Shown: positions 1 through 12,233 of the stretch, piece by piece
Layout of the letters: each line of letters starts with the position of its first letter
How positions within the stretch are numbered: position 1 is the first letter of the stretch
DNA from: Cladobotryum mycophilum
Lineage: Eukaryota; Ascomycota; Sordariomycetes; Hypocreales; Hypocreaceae
Direction of reading: 5' to 3'
Assembly: GCA_036429605.1 (NCBI GenBank)
Contig: CM071590.1
Location: 6,386,001-6,450,000, forward strand
Length of the DNA stretch: 64,000 bases
Program-made: the position numbers and the translations under genes
The notes under the pieces: model-generated
Databases searched by the model: none
What the model was told of the DNA's origin: nothing
The model's input: the letters and a program-made list of their open reading frames with translations, nothing else

Positions 1-2558
1 GGCCCGATGCATATTGTAATGCTCTCGGCTATTGTTAAAGTGAAAATTGAGGGGAGCTGACGATGACGAGCCGTGGAGCTAGTGTAGTGCAAGCAAGATG
101 ATGGTGGATGGATGGAAGGAAGGAAGGAAAGATGGATGGATGGGTGGGTGGAGGATCTATTCAGGTACCACAGAATGGGGGCCAGATTTAGTTTTTTCCG
201 GGCAGTTTAGGCGTTTGCTGCAGTGCTTGTACTACTAAACTGTACCGCTTCGACGGCAAATAGCGTCCAAGGCCATCTCTGTTTAGCGCATTTCATCACT
301 GTAAGATGCACTGCATGCACTGTATCAAGGCGCCAGCCCAATCGGTTGGTAGCACAGCAGCTGGAAGTCCATCTCCACCAACAAGCAGCAGCAGCAAGAA
401 CAACAACAACAACACCATCAACAAACGGATGGATTTCATCCGCCATTGGGTCCAACGGTTTTCAACATGCCTCCCTGCAGAAGCCATCCATTGATCCTTG
501 AATCCGTTTGATGTCAAATTGATTGGATTGCTTACTGATTCACGACATGCGTTCGTCCATGCAAACGCATCTGCAGGCTTATAGTATCCATCTCGGCAAC
601 CTGCGTATCCGTCACAATATGGATGCTGGCATGAATGAATACGGAAGGCAATGAAGGACTGACGAAAGCACTTGTACAGATGGGGATTCACATGCAGATG
701 CGATGCCGTGCTATTCCATGCCATGCCATGGATTCCCTTCTTACGACCATGTACTCCGTTCCGCACTCTATCTAAGCAAGTTAATGTTGAGAGAGAGAGA
801 GAGCCCAAAGGGAAAGATGGATGCAAAAGAGGCAAATGGCCCTGTCTATCAAATAATCCTTCGTACTCACTATGCACTCTCATTGGCCGTTTTTCGAAGT
901 TGTGCTAACAAACTTCGCTACAGGGGCTGCCCCTGGCTCCCTATTCCCTGGTCACCTACACCTACAGAGGGTGGCTACAGTGGCTACAGTGGCTACAGTG
1001 GGCACTGGTGCAGGGCCAGGGCTCCCCTGTTCTACCGTTTAGCAGACTTGGGGCTCCACTCTTTTCTTTCTTCCTGAGCTCGCCCGGTATCAAACAGCGC
1101 TGGAGCCCAAAGGCTAGGTACCTCCTCTAGGCGGGCACTGACACTGGCAAATCAGGTGGCCCCTCCTTGGTTTTGATGACTCTGCTCCACCATCTCAACT
1201 CCCACCCAAATTTCTCCCATTCAACATTTTCTCCATCCCATCTCATCTCACCTCCCAGTGCGAGGATACGACCACCAAGCTCCATCGGGAGCCCCCCTCT
1301 CTCTATACCCACATCCCTAGTCTGGCGTTGGCCAGTGTGTCATGAGGTTACAAATACGGAGACTGTATCCCTGCCTTTTGCCTTTTGCCTTTTGCCTCAC
1401 CTCGTCTTGTCTGCTTGATCCTGGCTCGATGTGTCCTTGGAGCGCCGAATGCTTCTTCATGCCAAAAATGTCTCCAATCACGTCTTGCTCCGAGCGTCAT
1501 CACAGGCTGCATCAACCCCTGGGCAGCTCGACCCTGGACCTGGAACTGGGACAGCAACCAACTTTGACCGACCCCTGACCCTGACCTATCCTGGCACTCA
1601 ATGACATGGCCCCCATGCCCCCTGTCCAAGATCAAGGATGGTACACCATAACCATGCGCTCGATGCAGCGACCCGCTGTGGTGGTGTGTGTCGCCCCGAT
1701 GTCTGTCTCTCTACTGCCGGTAGCTTAGTGCTTGTAGCAAGCGGAGAGACAGACGGTGTCTCTGCTACCGTCTAGCTGCTGGGAAAGTCTGCGACATCTG
1801 CAACATCTGCAGCGGCGATGCACGTACGGATGCTTTTAGTCTAATCCCGTGTTTCAACTTTCACCAAAGGGCTTCAACTAAGGCAGCTTTAGATTTCTGA
1901 GTAGCATTGACCCGGGGAGATTGGCCAATTGCTCCATTGAGTGAGCAGACACGAAACCGAGAGAGAAAGAGATGAGGGTGCCTGTGTCCAAGGAGCCACT
2001 CCCGATTCTTGTCGCATGACGCCCACCCGAACGACGGACACGACGGGCGGGCCAAGGCGTCCATCTCATACCCATGCAGCCTCATAACCTGTGTGAGTGT
2101 GTGTACCCCGAATGTACATCACACCCCTACCCGTCTAGGGTGCAACCAGTCTCCATTTTGTCGTTTCTGTTTGCCTGCTCTCGCTCTCTCTCTTCCTCTC
2201 TCTCTCTTTTTATGCCTGTCACCTCCCCCGGATATCTTTAGATGGGCCTGATCCCCTCTTGTTGATCCACGTCTCACATTTCTTCCTCCCATTCCTTCAG
2301 GATACTTTATTCCCATAGTGTCTTCTCGTACTTCATATCGTACAAGTCCGCCATCAGACCTCCCAACAACCTCACGCACGCACGTCCTACTACACACTAG
2401 ACGAACATCATCCGCGCCTGCTACCTCACCGGCAACGAATAAGGGGCCTTTTTATTTATTTATTTATTTATTTACTACCAATTCAGAACATACCGTCTTG
2501 CTCCAAGTCTTGTCTGCTGCCGTATGGCCATATTGGCGGACGCCTGAGTGTGGCCATC
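1..2558. other. Intergenic region with simple repeats
   Basis: No ORF here looks like a protein; all are short, overlapping on both strands and low in complexity. The stretch contains GGAT/GGAA-type tracts (about 96-155), a 9-bp GTGGCTACA tandem repeat (about 971-999), a CCTTTTG triplication (about 1373-1396), CT-rich tracts and a TTTA repeat at 2450-2475. The last few hundred bases are pyrimidine-rich and probably hold the promoter and 5' leader of the gene starting at 2559. Confidence 0.6.
2450..2475. repeat. TTTA microsatellite in a probable 5' leader
   Basis: About six consecutive TTTA units lie roughly 85 bp upstream of the ATG at 2559. Directly visible; no function assigned. Confidence 0.85.
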
Positions 2559-5021
2559 ATGGGTTTCCTCAACTTCTTGCATCCGGGTAGGAGGACGTCC
2601 GTCGACGCGGCGTTTGAGCAGCATCCGTTTAGTCGTCAAGCCCACCCCTCAACCGCTTCTCCCCATCCCCAGTCTCGAGGTCTGTACCTTCTCTCAGGAT
2701 GCCTAACTGGTAATTGTTTACGAGGAGTTCCGAGTACCTAACAACAATCTTCTATAGGCTCGAATAGCGGTCACGGAAACGGACCAAGAACCCAAGAAGA
2801 ATGGCAACGATCCTCAAACTCGTGGAATTCATCCCGGGGCGTTACAATAACAGAAATCACATCTGGCTCGGCAACATTGAAGCCTCGCCTTGTTGGCATT
2901 ACCGAAGGACGACCTTGCACAGCTCCCTATGAAGACGAATCAGAAGAACAGCCACAACAACAGCCACAGCAGCAACAACAACCCAAGTCCTCGGGTCGCA
3001 ACCCTCGAGATGCTATCCGTGGCCTCACTCTCACTCTCACCTCGAGCAACGGAGAAAAAGGCCGCCTCGGCCGTGATCGAGCTCCTAGTTCGACCAATCT
3101 CATGTCTCCTCTATCTCCTCTGATAGCCGATCCGCACCCGGCGGTCGGTCCACGCCGCCGATCATCGGCATTCGTCGATATTTTGGATGCCCACGGTGAG
3201 ATTAGAGCCTATGACTTCAGGTCGAGAGTCCAGGCATCCGGCTCGCGCGAATATGGCGAAGACGTCGCAGATAGAAACATAGTAGAAAACAGTACCAGCT
3301 CGCCATCTATGCAACTCTTCTCACCCTCAACCGGCGCACCGCTTCCATTCCGACCCCGAGGAAGCGTATCTGCTGCAAGTGCCTATAGAAGCACACACAG
3401 GACCGAGAGTATCCTCGAGGAAAGCGCCTTCCCCACCGAGGACTCGGACAACCGGTCGCTCTCGATTCGGTCGGTGAGGAGAGAGGGCGGCTTGTCTGTT
3501 CGAAGATCTAGCGCTGCCATTTCACTACAAACATCACGGACGATGAGCTTTGATTCAACTGCTCTAGAAGTTGTACCCGATTCTTCTGCTGATCCCACTG
3601 ACGATGATTCACGTGTTTGCCGCCGCAAGGCAAAGAGCCCCTATGGAAGGGTATCGGTGCTTGGCTGCCGAACAACGACCCCCGTACGAGCTCCAAATAC
3701 ATCTGCCGGCCCTTATATGCGAGACGATTCGAACTCGCTGGACCCACACTCTCGATCTGCCTCCCCACCTCAGGTCCCGCGGTATAAGCAGAGACAATGC
3801 AGTTTACCCACCGATCAATTGCCTTCTCGAGTAATGCGGGGGTCTGTTCGTCACGCAAGGGAGGCCCTTCAAGCTAGCGCTCTCACCCGCGAGAGCCACG
3901 CCCACTCTAGCCATCAGGTGCAGCCTCACCATAAGATGGAAAACTACTACGACTGGAGCAGGTTCAATAGATCTCCCTTTGGCGACCATCTGCAGCCTGC
4001 GTCGCAGACTTGGGACGACTCAAGCTCTGTGCACTCTGATGATCCTCAGCCTTTTTCTCTTGGCAGCTCAGCCAACATCGTTCGATCAAGATGTGATGAA
4101 CGCGAAAGGCATGCAGCCGTTCGAACCCCACAAAGGCAAGGATCTGTGTCATCTTTTGCGCCGACCACATCGGATCATTCTAGCCCTCGGTTTACCGGTG
4201 CTCGAAGCATTCGCACTGCAGAAACTTCTTCCATTGACATGCCTCACACATCGCTTTTCCGGGAAATGAAGTTTGGTGGTTCATCCCGAAGTCTCCGGTC
4301 TAGGGGTGGGGACAGCTCCATTGCCCCCGATTGCGTTGGGCCTGAAGAGGACTCTTGTGGTGATTCCATTGTCATTTCGCCAGCGACTCCAGTAAAAGAA
4401 ACAGCCAATCCTAACCCACTCTCTGGGATACATTTGGATGGCGGCTTCAACGTGGGGGGTTACGAGTCAGCTAGCATTTATGACTCGGATACTGAGTCAT
4501 TCAGGGAAAAGAGGCGACAGCACCGCCCGGACGGCGAAGCCCTTCTCTTTCGGGATAAGGGCTTTGGAACCGCAGGCAAGGGCCTCCCTGGACTTTTTAA
4601 TACTGAGATGGATAACCTCCCACCTCATAGATGGGCTGACATGTCTGTCACGCCTACCGACACATCTGACTTGGGTGATGATGAGCAGTCCATCATGGAG
4701 AATATTTATCAAAAGCCTCGACAGAATTCCAACAAGCCGTTCACTCAGCGTGAACGACTACTGGCATTGGGATACGACTATGACTCCGAGTCGGATGCAG
4801 AGGCTTCGGTAGACTCTGATGAAATCCCCGAGGAACGAGCTCTCCAGCTCCTGACTTCATTGATTGGGGCTGGTGGCTCGACGTCGGGGAAACAGGGAGA
4901 GCAGAAGCTAGACTTGAACACAGTTGCCAAGCTTCGAAGGGAAATCAGAAAAAGGAGACGAACGGGTGCTGTCAGTCGCCGAGGCAGCAAGGCCCCGACC
5001 ATTGATCATCGGGATGGCTAA
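2559..5021 (+). CDS. Ser/Arg/Gln-rich protein of unknown function
   Basis: I do not recognise the family. The gene starts at the ATG at 2559 (MGFLNFLHPG...) and has one short intron before a long open exon to TAA at 5019-5021. Two in-phase donors are possible: GT at 2710 (48-bp intron, 804 aa) or GT at 2680 (78-bp intron, 794 aa). Both use the acceptor at 2757, and CTAAC branch-like sites lie inside. The reading frame continues through 2758-2876, upstream of the first in-frame start-like codon of the long exon. The protein is largely disordered: a Gln-rich tract near the N-terminus, many Ser/Arg/Pro stretches, acidic patches (DDDSR, DSESDAEASVDSDE) and a basic C-terminus (LRREIRKRRRTG). There are no membrane segments. 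Composition suggests a phosphorylated scaffold or regulatory protein, but that is inference. Confidence 0.8.
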
Positions 5022-6067
5022 TCTCAGGTTGCGACGAAGTAATGAGCATTGATTTTTGGGCGGTATTTGGATTCCTTGCTACATTTTACCTTGGTACTAT
5101 TCTTGTTGATAATACTCTGCTGATGCTGTGGATTTCTATTCATTTGTTTCCCTTGCTACTCTTGTTATTATTTTTCTTTCATCTCCTTTTTCTTTGTCTA
5201 CATGATTTTTGAGCAAGGCGTTGTTCATGGGCGGATAGATACACCATTTTCACTGCCGTTGGGCTTGGGCATGTACGTTTTTCATGTTTTCTTACCTGTC
5301 AAGTCGCACATGATGATTGCCAAGATATACTACACAGCATACAACTATCGAAGTAATAGTAGTAAAAACAATGAGAAAAAGTTTATCAGCATGAAACAAG
5401 TATAAAGTTGAAACCTTGACGGTCTCTTGTCCCTCCCTTTTCTCGTATTGTGATATGTAATGTATGACTGCAGTGAAGCTGTGATGCCCTCTTACTACGT
5501 ATGACTACCACCATCTACCACTATGAGCATGTTACCATCCATTCATTTATCTATTCGTCCTAGCCGGTGGTTGCAAAAATGACTCGATTTCTTTTCTCTC
5601 TTCAAGCTCGGGTGGCTACCCGAATTATCCAGCACCTAAAAAAAGGACCATCTCCTGAAAATCTTCATCCTCAAACAAGGAACAACCTAGATGGAGAAAG
5701 AAAATAAAGAAAAACCGCCGCCGCCATCTCAGCCCCCTCACACCTCGGCCCTTGGGAACCCTTTTTGTTTTCTCCCCCTCTCCCCTCCCCACTGCGCTCG
5801 CTGTGTTGCGCTGCGTTGCGTCACACTGTGCGGCTAAAGCGTCCAGCCGAGCTACGGGAAACACGGGTTGTAACCATGCATGCAAAGAAACTTAAGCTTC
5901 TGCTCACTCCCCTCTCTCCACTCCCCCTGACTAGCAAACAAACAAGAGATCGCAAAAAGTGCCTCATCATCCGGTCTCAAGCCCGACGGAGCGGAAAGCG
6001 CTTGACGCCTCCAGATAGGTAGACTACCCCGTTTCCATGTTTGGATTCACCTGCAAGCTATGCAACC
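5022..6067. other. Intergenic, converging 3' ends
   Basis: This is the space between the stop of the Ser-rich gene (+) and the stop of Dicer-like 1 (-). It should hold the 3' UTRs of both. The first 400 bp are T-rich. No supported gene. Confidence 0.6.
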
Positions 6068-9000
6068 TCAGCTGGCCACGGGCTGGCTCGAGATTGGGGG
6101 CCCGCCACAGTTGCACGCCATTTCCGCCTGAAACAGACTTGCCCCCAAGTCCGCAAACTTCTTCAGCGCAAGCTTGGAAACGGCTATTTTGGCCTCGCTC
6201 CCGTTCTTGGCCGTTGCATGGAAAACGACTTTTTCATGGACGGTGAGGGCGCACACAACGTCGCTTTCACTCAATACCGCAACGCCAGACTCTATCGAGG
6301 GAGGAATGTTGGCAATGTGTAGACTCCAGCGTGAACAGCCAAAGTCGGCTTGAAGCCTTTGTGCCAAGGCTGTGACGGGATGATGGCTCGCAAAGCTGTC
6401 GTACAACGACATGTCCTCAAAATACGGCTGTATAAAGTTTCTAAAGAAGCGCCGCACCACACCATAATCGTACTTGGAGTCGACAAACATGGCCCCCACA
6501 AGCGCCTCGACAACATCAGCTAAAGCCTTTGGGGGCTGCGGAACATCGATCCAGAAGTTCTTGGGAATTGAGGATGCGCCGCCCTCGGCCGCGTTGTTGG
6601 GACCGGGGCGCATCTTCTCGGCGTACTCCAATTGTGCGGCGTACTCCCTGATATCCCCCTGGAGGGAAGAATGTGCGAAGAGAATGTTACTGTGGAGGCC
6701 GAGCTTCACGCACAGGCAGCCCTGGAACTGGTTCGACACCATTGCCATCTTGTGCTCCGTCAGCCATTTGGGATCTGCTTCTGGGAACCTGTTAAAGAGG
6801 AAGTCGACCACTGCCAAGTCTAGGAGCGCATCGCCCAAGAATTCGAGCCTTTGGTAATCAGGGACGACCTCGAACGGGTAGGAGGGGTGTGTGAATGCAC
6901 TTCGCACAAGTGGTGCGCTTTGGAATCGATAGCCCGTGGCCTCCGCAACCTGATCTGCGACAAGTCGTTGAGCAGCAGTCGCTGGCTTCATGTGCCACTC
7001 GGGAATCTTGAAAGCGGCGTAATAATCGCCAAATGTGGTCATTCTGTGATTTTCACAATTCACCATGGCGGTAACTGCCTTGACAGCCATATCCATGTCT
7101 TCTCTTTTGCTTGAAATATTATTTCCCCTCCCCTCCATGTGTGACATGTAAGCCGCCCCAATGAGTGCTTCGCCGACGTCCGCAATAGACTTGTGCGAGA
7201 GACAGTGCCTCTCTTGTGTTTTGCCCGCCTTGCCTCTTTTGAGCGTCATGATCGGGTACCACGCTCGGCGGTCAAACGCTTTACTGCGGATATACTCTTG
7301 CAACTTGCGATCCTCTGCGACTGCATGCTTAAACAAGTTGATGTTGCAAAGCATCATCATGCGTTCAACGTGGTATTCGAATTCGTCTCCGCTAGGCATG
7401 AGTGTAAAGACGGAAATGGTCGTGGCCATCTTCAAAAATGTATCGCCAAGGAACTCGAGCCGTTCATAGTTCTTGCCCATACCAACTTGAAAATCCACCT
7501 GCTCCATGCCGTGTTCCTCAGTGTTGAAGCTATCCTTGGTCACTGCTTCCAGCGCCAGCTCAGGACTGATGGTCAAGCCGAGGAGAGAGCAGGCCTCAAG
7601 AGCAATTAGAGCATTGTCGATGCGGTACATGACAACGGGTAGTATTAGCGCCATCGGGACAATATCAACCGGCAACTGCAGATGTTAATATCACGCCCCT
7701 TGTACAGGAATTTAAACTTACTGGAGATATCCGCAGGGGTTCAGGGATGACGTAGCATCGTCCATCCGCATCTTCATCAATGAAGAATTCGTCTAAAAAG
7801 TTACGGCGGAGCGAAAGAAGCTCTGCGTTGAGGACGGGCTGGTCATCTCGCCACTTTATTCTCTGTCGGGCTTTGATGGAGAGACTGTTGCTGTACTCCT
7901 TGATGGTTTGCTCAACCCTTCGATAAGCCAGACTCTTTGGTGTTGGAACACCCTTTGGGGTTGGATCAGCTGGTTTTAGGTCCTTGTTGATGCCATTGAG
8001 GATAAACTTTCGTGATCCATCCCAGGGGTCGATAGCAAGCTTATCCTTGAAAAAGTCCTCGGGGGCATTCTCCCAAGACAATTCTTCATTCTGCTTAACG
8101 TCATCAAGGATGGCCCAACCAACCCGCGCCTCGCCCTCATGGGCGCTATTCTTATGCAAGATATTGAACGGAGCGATAAAATAGGGGATCTCTTCAGGCT
8201 TGGCAGCATATTCTTTGCTGAATACATCCGCAAAGATTCGTAGGGTAAAATGCGCCAAGGCTTCCAATCTCTCTGAGTTTAGTTCGATGGGAACTTGAGA
8301 TGCCAACGGTCGGATTAAAGAGGCTTGACCTTTCCCGAAGAACAGAGGTATACTCGGCACATTAGGTAACGGGTGTCTTGTGAGAAGGACAAGGGGTCTT
8401 GAATCACGACCTAGCGCCTCCGGTCTGTCGAGGCCAATGACAGTAGAGAAGAGTCGAGTTGGTGGTGTTGTGTCTAGACACTTGGACCAAAAGTCTGGCT
8501 TGAGACGCATCTCATATTCTGATTTCTTATCCGACTTGATCGCCAGGCGTGCATTCCGCATAAGAGGAAGCTTCTTCGCAAACGCGGGCTGGAGATGAGT
8601 ATCGATATACAGCTTCTTGACCAATTCCACGCAGGCCTCAAAGGCAGCAGAGCATCTTGCCAATTGCTTGCTGCGCTGCGGCTCACCAACAGCAGTCTTA
8701 ATGGGCGAAGCACTGGGGAAGATGATGCGAGCGACAAATCTCCCCCGATAGTTGTGACGATATACTCGACATGCCCCTGATCATGCCCGGGCAGAGATGA
8801 GACAAACTTGGCGAGGACTTCTAGGCTGGTAATAAAAGTCAGACGAGCACCGGTTTCCGTAATGGTATATGTCTTCTGGGACATGTGCTCAATTTGTGCT
8901 ATCGCTGTAGCATCGATTACATAGTCCTGAACCTTGCAATCCTCAGAGAGGTTAGAGCAAAACTTTCGAAGCGCACCAGCATCCCGGGATGCTTGTCTCA

Positions 9001-10963
9001 GCCGTCGAAGATGCTCCATATTACCCTCCTCAATCATGCTGACGTAAATGGACGATTTTTGTCGAGCGCGCCCCTTGGATTGGATGTATTGAATCGCCGA
9101 GGCGAAGAGGTCGAATCGGATGATTACATCGCATTCAGGGATATCAATGCCTTCTTCTGCGACTGAAGTGGCAAAGATACAGTTGATTTCTCCATATCTA
9201 AACTTTTGCAGAGTAAGGTACTGATCTCGGTTAGACATGTTTGCCGCGCTGGCAGAGCCAGTGTTGGAACCAATCTGCGAGTTTTAGCGGGAAAACATAA
9301 AGTCACTGATACGAAACCTACCATGTATGTCGCTCTCATTCCCGGGATATGCATATCGGGCTGCTGAAACAAATCGTCCAGGAGGAATGCCGTCGATCTT
9401 TTCTGCACAAAGACGATGCAGCGTTTGGATTGCCTCCGACAGAATGCATCCTCCAAGACTTCATGAAGAGTCCTCACCTTGGAAGAAAGGTAGGGAGAAC
9501 TCTTAGATATAGGCTTGAAAGGGTATTCTCGCACAAGCTTCTTGGCCCGTTGTACTGCAGCCACCGCCTCATCGCCTTGGGAAGCGTCAAAGTTGTGAGC
9601 AAAGTCACGACCAGTCCTGGCTTCAAGTCTGATGGCTTCTGTATCTGTCATCAAGAGCCCCCAATAACGGTCGGCGCACCAAGTTCCGAGTGTTGAGGAT
9701 GCCGTCTGTGCGAATTCTAAATGGCTTCGAAACTGCAAGTTATCCCCAACGCAGTTTGCAATCATCTCCCATAAAACCGTCCGTGAATCTTCAGGACTGA
9801 CTAGTTTGTGATAATACTCTTGGATCTCAGTCTGCTTGCGATGGGCCTGGCTCTGTTCGAGAGCTGCGTCAGATATAGTAGCGATTTTGCTACACAGCAT
9901 GGTTTCCAGTTCCCTCATCGCAAGTTGAATGTCTTTGACTTGCGCATCGACAGGCGACGCGGTCATGCCAAGAATACGTGGGCGATCCTTCAATTCTCTT
10001 AGGTAGTGATTCGTGATGATTCTTGCATACGGATGATTTTTTTCGTGTGGTGTGCCTCGTCAAAAATGAGCAGATTGATCTGGTTGATCCGTATGAAGCC
10101 ACAGTCAAGCAGGTCAAGCAAAATTTGAGCCGTACACACGACGGCCATGTTCTCTCGAAACTGCGTGTCCCAAAACTCCTGATTTCTCGCAACGCCGGTC
10201 ATGTCACCGTAGAATTTTCCAATGGGGAATTCCAGGTTACATGCCAGGACGCCGTGCTGTTGGAAACAGAGCGCAACCTTTTCCACGAGGAAAAAGGCAA
10301 GCTTGGGCGGTCGGCCCTGAGAACGGTCCTGAAGCTCTTGCTCGAGGATGTGTCGCAATAAGAGGGCAGCGATTAATGTTTTCCCCGAACCTATCAAGCG
10401 TTAGCATTTCAGAGGACGAGGCATTCTGGACTGGATCTAGGGGACATGCCGGTGTCGAGCACTACAATGGAATTTTGCTCCTTGGCCCTTTCAAAAAGGT
10501 CCAGCTGGTACTCTCGAGGAGAAGAAATGATCTTTTTGCTTGTGCTGTCTTGGAGGAATCGAGCAGCAGATAGTTGATCGTGCTTCTTTAGATCTTCTTC
10601 AGATGCCTTGGTAACTTCCCGTTGGTTCTTCTCAAGCCAGGACTCAAAGGCAGCATTCTCACGTCGCTTCTTTTCAGTTGGTACCCGAGGTTTCCCAGGA
10701 CCAGTGGGTTGATTCTCGTCGTCATCTTCAGCAACGTTGTCATCCGCCTCTTCAAGATGAAGCTTCTCAAGACCGAGAGACCCAGACTGAGACTCCCCCA
10801 CAAGTCCAGCTGATGGATAAAGCGGAGGCTTGGTCGGAGATGTGTTGATGGATTCTGTCGCTAGTTGGGAGGCTTCGGACTTGCTCTCCGTTGTCGGGGA
10901 AGTTGTCAAGGTTGATGCGTCCGACGAGGGCAGAAGCAATGAAGTGGGTCCATCAGAAGCCAT
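6068..10963 (-). CDS. dcl1: Dicer-like protein 1 (two frame breaks in this sequence)
   Basis: Dicer ribonuclease that cuts dsRNA into small RNAs for RNA silencing. Model: exons 10963-10450, 10390-9322, 9274-7722 and 7675-6068; introns 10449-10391 (GC-AG), 9321-9275 and 7721-7676. If both frame breaks are bridged the protein is about 1581 aa, the usual fungal DCL1 size. Visible in order: helicase motif I LDTG|GSGKT split by intron 1, DEAHHTKK, helicase C (SVAEEGIDIPE, QSKGRARQ), a Dicer dimerisation-type region (TFITSLEVLAKFVSSLP), RNase IIIa (YERLEFLGD, about residue 1116; KSIADVGEALIGAAY about 1208), RNase IIIb (YQRLEFLGDALLDLAVV, about 1320; ADVVEALVGAMF) and a C-terminal dsRBD-like tail with CNC. 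Two reading-frame breaks lie at homopolymers: T7 at 10037-10043 just after DEAH, and C5 at 8742-8746. One added base at each rejoins conserved sequence, so I read a probably intact gene with sequence errors. Confidence 0.93.
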
Positions 10964-11196
10964 CTTTCAAGCTAATTGTGGTGCTTCTAGAATCGAACTG
11001 ATAGACAAGTGAAAAGAGTCAAATGGGATCTGTTTGAATCGTGACTTTAATGTAGAGGCTCTCGAGAAATGAAGGCAAAGTCTCTGGGTAACAAGATGGT
11101 TCAAGATGAAGATCAAGAGGAATAATTAAATAGTTAGGGGTGGTGGGTGGGCGGGTGGGTGGGTGAGTGAGAGAGGGAGAGAGGGAGAGGGAGAGG

Positions 11197-11244
<48 letters not shown>

Positions 11245-11708
11245 GAGGAGGAAGAAAGCATAGAGTCAAGGCAGAACAGACAGATGAACTATCCTGATTC
11301 AGAGAAGCTTAATAAGATGGGCGAGGGGGAGGGAGAGAGAGTGTGTGGTTTGCACGGAAAGGCACTCACTCACGTGCAAGGCAAACAAAATCACAACGTG
11401 GAAACTACAACCGCAACCACGGCTGCCACCTCATCAATCAGGCTCGCACAGCATCAGAAAGACAGCTGGCAAAGGAACACGAGAGAATGCAACTGCCCTT
11501 TATTGCTATTGCTAATTCTTCTTTTTTATCGCGCTTCGGCAACACACAGACATTCATTGTGTGCTGTCTTTTTTTTTTTTTTTTTTTTTAGGAGAGTGAG
11601 ATGCTTTAACAAAAATCATCCACACGCTGTAATTGTGTCTTCTTCCAAGTAGAACTACATCTCCCTCCTGATTTCCCTAACAACACTGTATCCAGAACAG
11701 CAGAACCT
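10964..11708. other. Dicer-like 1 upstream region with GA microsatellite
   Basis: Probable promoter and 5' leader of Dicer-like 1. It contains a long GA tract and a poly-T run (about 11570-11590). ORFs through the GA tract encode only Glu-Arg or Ser-Leu dipeptide repeats and are not credible. Confidence 0.55.
11165..11249. repeat. (GA)n / GGGA microsatellite
   Basis: About 85 bp of almost pure GAGA/GGGAGA sequence ending in GGA units, read directly. It lies about 200-285 bp upstream of the Dicer-like 1 start codon. Confidence 0.95.
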
Positions 11709-12233
11709 TCACAATGGATGTACATCCACATCCTTGGCCGCCCATTGACGTCTCTTGGGCTTATTCCCGCCAGCCTTGTCGTTCTTGTCGGGAGAGTTGG
11801 TCACCCTCTCCCTCTTCTTCGACTTATTATTGCCGCCGCCGCCGCTGCTGCTGCTGTCAGAGGTCTGGGCAACAACTTGGGCTTCGGGAACTGTTAGACC
11901 TTGCACTTGAAGTTCTAGCTCCCGAAATTTATGCTTTCGATATTCGAGCTCCTGAGGTTCAAGCTTTCGAAGTTCCTGTTCCTGAGTCTCCCGTTCTTGA
12001 GGTTCTGGCTCTCGAGGTTCCTGTTCCTGAGATTCCGGCTCCCGAGATTCAGACTCCTCAGGTTCCTCCTCCTGAGGTTCCTGCCCCTCAGGCTCAGATT
12101 CTCGAGGTTCAGGCTCCTGAGACCCCGACACCGGAGGTTCGGATCCAAAAGCTTCCAGCGAGCAAAACATTGTCAAATGAAATAAAAATCCGGCTTCCTT
12201 CGCCTCCTCAACGGTAAGAGGAGGCCAATTCAT
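11709..12233 (-). CDS. Possible Glu/Pro-rich repeat protein
   Basis: This 174-aa ORF starts at an ATG in good context (CACCATGAA). I do not recognise it. Residues 1-30 look ordered (MNWPPLTVEEAKEAGFLFHL). The middle is a degenerate pentapeptide repeat rich in EPE/QEP, encoded by a 15-bp minisatellite. The C-terminus is basic and nuclear-signal-like (KSKKRERV, NKPKRRQW). The opposite strand is also open across the same span (11714-12217, VPAPE-type repeats), and other frames are open too because the unit length is a multiple of three, so openness is weak evidence. I favour the minus ORF for its ordered ends and start context, at low confidence. Confidence 0.35.
   Translation of the reverse strand: MNWPPLTVEEAKEAGFLFHLTMFCSLEAFGSEPPVSGSQEPEPRESEPEGQEPQEEEPEESESREPESQEQEPREPEPQERETQEQELRKLEPQELEYRKHKFRELELQVQGLTVPEAQVVAQTSDSSSSGGGGNNKSKKRERVTNSPDKNDKAGGNKPKRRQWAAKDVDVHPL
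11925..12150. repeat. 15-bp minisatellite (GAGGTTCCTGTTCCT-like)
   Basis: Roughly fifteen degenerate copies of a 15-bp unit are visible as repeated GAGGTTC...CCTGAG motifs. The period is a multiple of three, so each of several frames encodes a different pentapeptide repeat. Confidence 0.8.

Noticed and set aside
6068..10963. Calling Dicer-like 1 a pseudogene
   Set aside because: Both breaks are single-base contractions in homopolymers and four other genes show the same; all catalytic motifs are conserved. Sequence error is the simpler reading.
11019..11652. ORFs through the GA microsatellite
   Set aside because: They encode dipeptide repeats from a simple repeat on both strands.
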